The notes beneath the pieces are model-generated. The model saw only the letters and a program-made list of their open reading frames with translations, was not told where the DNA came from and made no database searches. 7,341 bases of DNA from an uncultured Parabacteroides sp. (lineage in GTDB: Bacteria > Bacteroidota > Bacteroidia > Bacteroidales > Tannerellaceae). The DNA lies in contig USAD01000143.1 of assembly GCA_900552415.1 (NCBI GenBank), positions 1-7,341 on the forward strand, in the 5' to 3' direction. Below, in pieces: positions 6,065 through 7,341 of the stretch. Numbering within the stretch: position 1 is the first letter of the stretch; each line of letters starts with the position of its first letter. The translations under genes were made by a program, and so were the position numbers.

Positions 6065-7066
6065 ATGAGAAAAAGTATCATCACAATAGGCCTGGGGCTG
6101 GTCGCCTTGGGCGGCTGGGCGCAAACAGGCAACGAGGCATTCAGCTTCCTCCGCCTGCCCAACTCCAACCGTGCGAGCGCGATGGGTGGTCACACCGTTT
6201 CGCTGGTGGAGAACGATCCCTCGCTGATCTTCCACAATCCCGGTCTGCTGGGCGCGGAGATGGACGGGACGATCAACCTGAACTACCTGAACTACATCTC
6301 CGACATCAACGCCGGAAGTGCCCTTTTTACGAAAGCGCATGGCGAAAAGGGCGCTTGGGGTGTTGGCGCCTCCTTTTTCTCGTATGGGGATATCCAGGAG
6401 ACAACGCCCGACAATACCCAACTGGGCAAGCTCTCCGCCAAGGACATCAGCCTGCAAGGGTTTTATGCCCGCGACTTGAGCGAACGCTGGCGTGCCGGCC
6501 TGTCGATGAAATTCCTCTATTCCGCCCTGGCGGACTACTCGTCGATCGGACTCTGTTTCGACGCGGGCCTCAGCTATTATAATTCGGAGACTGAGTTTTC
6601 CTATGGATTCGTCCTGAAGAACATCGGCGCCCAGCTAAAACCCTTTTACGACGAGCGACAGAAAATGCCATGGGACATCCAGATGGGTTTCTCCAAGAGG
6701 ATGCGCCACGCGCCAATCCGTTTCTCCCTCACCGCCCAATACCTCAACCGCTGGAAATTCCAGTATGTGGACGACGCGGATAACACGTACGACGGTGATT
6801 CTTTCTTCCAGGCGTTCGTGAAGCATTTCGTGATCGGTGTCGATTTCATCCCCTCGGATAATTTCTGGGTAGGTGTCGGCTACAATCCTAAAACCGCGCT
6901 CGACATGAAACTGAGTGGTGGCGGTAATGGCTTGTCCGGCCTATCGGCAGGTGCCGGTATCCGGATCAAGATGTTCGACGTGGGATGCTCAATCGCCAAA
7001 TATCACCCTTCAGCGCTCTCCATGATGATCAGCCTCTCCCTCCGACTGGCCGATCTCAAGCCTTGA
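6065..7066 (+). CDS. porQ: type IX secretion system protein PorQ
   Basis: This 333-residue protein begins with a clear signal peptide (residues 1-19, ending GWA before Q20) and continues as an outer-membrane beta-barrel-type sequence rich in alternating aromatic and glycine strands. The start of the mature part carries the pattern I associate with PorQ and its relatives: FSFLRLPNSNRASAMGG (26-42), then SLVENDPSLIFHNPGLL (46-62). In Porphyromonas gingivalis PorQ is part of the cell-surface attachment complex with PorU, PorV and PorZ, where it anchors PorZ in the outer membrane. No other secretion gene lies in this window, and the next gene to the right is convergent, so porQ is monocistronic here. 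Its codons are visibly richer in G and C than those of the exb genes. The start is fixed by the signal peptide and the promoter box 17 bases upstream. A more general PorV/FadL-like barrel is the alternative. Confidence 0.82.
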   Translation: MRKSIITIGLGLVALGGWAQTGNEAFSFLRLPNSNRASAMGGHTVSLVENDPSLIFHNPGLLGAEMDGTINLNYLNYISDINAGSALFTKAHGEKGAWGVGASFFSYGDIQETTPDNTQLGKLSAKDISLQGFYARDLSERWRAGLSMKFLYSALADYSSIGLCFDAGLSYYNSETEFSYGFVLKNIGAQLKPFYDERQKMPWDIQMGFSKRMRHAPIRFSLTAQYLNRWKFQYVDDADNTYDGDSFFQAFVKHFVIGVDFIPSDNFWVGVGYNPKTALDMKLSGGGNGLSGLSAGAGIRIKMFDVGCSIAKYHPSALSMMISLSLRLADLKP

Positions 7067-7255
7067 TCAGATTCCACCGCGACAACCCATTTTTAGTTTC
7101 ACCGCAGTGAAAATCCGAACGCCGGAGGATGTGCAGAAACGCGCGGGCATCTTCTGCGCAGTCCGGGGGCGCGGTGATGCCGCCGTTCAGTGCCGTAACC
7201 CCATCTGATGGGGTGATGTGTCGGGGGAGAGGGAAGATCGGAGGGAGTGTCATGA
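7056..7255 (-). pseudogene. small ORF resembling the N-terminus of a GH20 beta-hexosaminidase (probable remnant)
   Basis: A 65-codon frame starts at the ATG at 7254, inside the ATGA that also holds the stop of the AraC-type regulator, and ends in TGA at 7056, overlapping the 3' end of convergent porQ by 11 bases. The translation has PIFPLPRHITPSDG near its start and then an acidic helix-like stretch, CAEDARAFLHILRRSDF. This resembles the small domain that precedes the catalytic barrel in GH20 hexosaminidases, with its 'iPlP..' opening, although there is no signal peptide. Only about 45 residues look similar, and nothing of the catalytic barrel follows because porQ occupies the DNA beyond. I therefore read it as a truncated remnant that may still be translated by coupling to the regulator. 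A chance ORF in GC-rich DNA remains possible. Confidence 0.35.
7198..7214. other. seven-base-pair hairpin without T-run
   Basis: ACCCCAT and ATGGGGT form a perfect seven-pair stem around a CTG loop, between the convergent ends of porQ and the AraC-type gene. It could act as a weak bidirectional transcription stop or protect mRNA ends, but no T-run follows on either strand. It lies within the small GH20-like frame. Confidence 0.3.
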
Positions 7256-7341
7256 TTGTTGTTCCTTTCCGTTGCGCATACATTGCATTTGATATTTTTT
7301 CGGTGTGACACCGGTGATTTCCTTGAAGGATTTGGAGAAAT
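7250..7341 (-). CDS. AraC family transcriptional regulator, C-terminal end (partial)
   Basis: Only the last 29 codons are inside the window; the rest of the gene lies past the right edge. The visible residues begin FSKSFKEITGVTPKKYQ, which is the second helix-turn-helix of AraC/XylS DNA-binding domains (family pattern FSRxFKxxxGxTPxxYR). It ends with a short polar tail before TGA. The stop codon overlaps a downstream ATG (ATGA), so the regulator and the small ORF after it may be translationally coupled. The N-terminal sensing domain cannot be seen. It could be a stand-alone AraC regulator or the C-terminus of a hybrid two-component protein, which in Bacteroidota often ends in this type of domain. 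Confidence 0.82.
   Translation of the reverse strand, partial: FSKSFKEITGVTPKKYQMQCMRNGKEQQS

Noticed and set aside
6056..6457. Minus-strand open frame opposite the porQ start
   Set aside because: The + strand has a signal peptide and PorQ-like motifs, and the antisense frame shows no recognisable domain.

Overview
The window looks like a chromosomal segment from a gut-type Bacteroidales bacterium, most likely Parabacteroides or a close relative. The reasons are a type IX secretion PorQ homologue, a TonB whose N-terminal membrane helix ends in the Bacteroidota-style F-E-W, a Bacteroidota arrangement of ExbB, a small membrane protein and two ExbD genes, AT-rich leaders without strong Shine-Dalgarno sequences, and several matches to the Bacteroidota -7 promoter element TAnnTTTG. 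The genus is an inference from overall feel, not from a database match.

Layout, left to right. (1) 1-121 is an AT-rich leader, followed by a GNAT acetyltransferase on the + strand (122-664). A strong hairpin at 663-697 separates it from the convergent minus-strand cluster. (2) 714-3012, minus strand: ExbB/MotA-type proton channel, an unnamed four-helix membrane protein, and two ExbD proteins, tightly packed and with one TAATG overlap. A tRNA-Ser(GGA) lies directly upstream (3098-3185), and the only promoter-like sequence I see for the whole stretch is ahead of the tRNA. (3) 3330-5870, minus strand: tonB with its own terminator, then a polyprenyl diphosphate synthase and a TatD-family metal hydrolase 9 bases apart. 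(4) 5871-6064 is a divergent intergenic region with promoter-like boxes for tonB (minus) and porQ (plus). (5) porQ (6065-7066, plus) converges on the 3' end of an AraC-family regulator that enters from the right edge. A 65-codon ORF overlaps the regulator's stop codon (ATGA) and looks like the first part of a GH20 hexosaminidase.

How the genes relate: ExbB, ExbD and TonB together form the inner-membrane machine that uses the proton gradient to energise TonB-dependent outer-membrane transporters, which are abundant in Bacteroidota. Here tonB is about 2 kb from the exb genes, in the same orientation but in a separate transcription unit. The prenyl synthase supplies isoprenoid chains, TatD is a nuclease or quality-control hydrolase, and PorQ serves protein secretion to the cell surface.

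Most of the window is conserved core genome. The two places most worth a second look are the unnamed membrane protein inside the exb operon and the truncated hexosaminidase-like ORF behind the AraC regulator. I found no CRISPR array, insertion sequence, phage gene or clear new multi-gene system.
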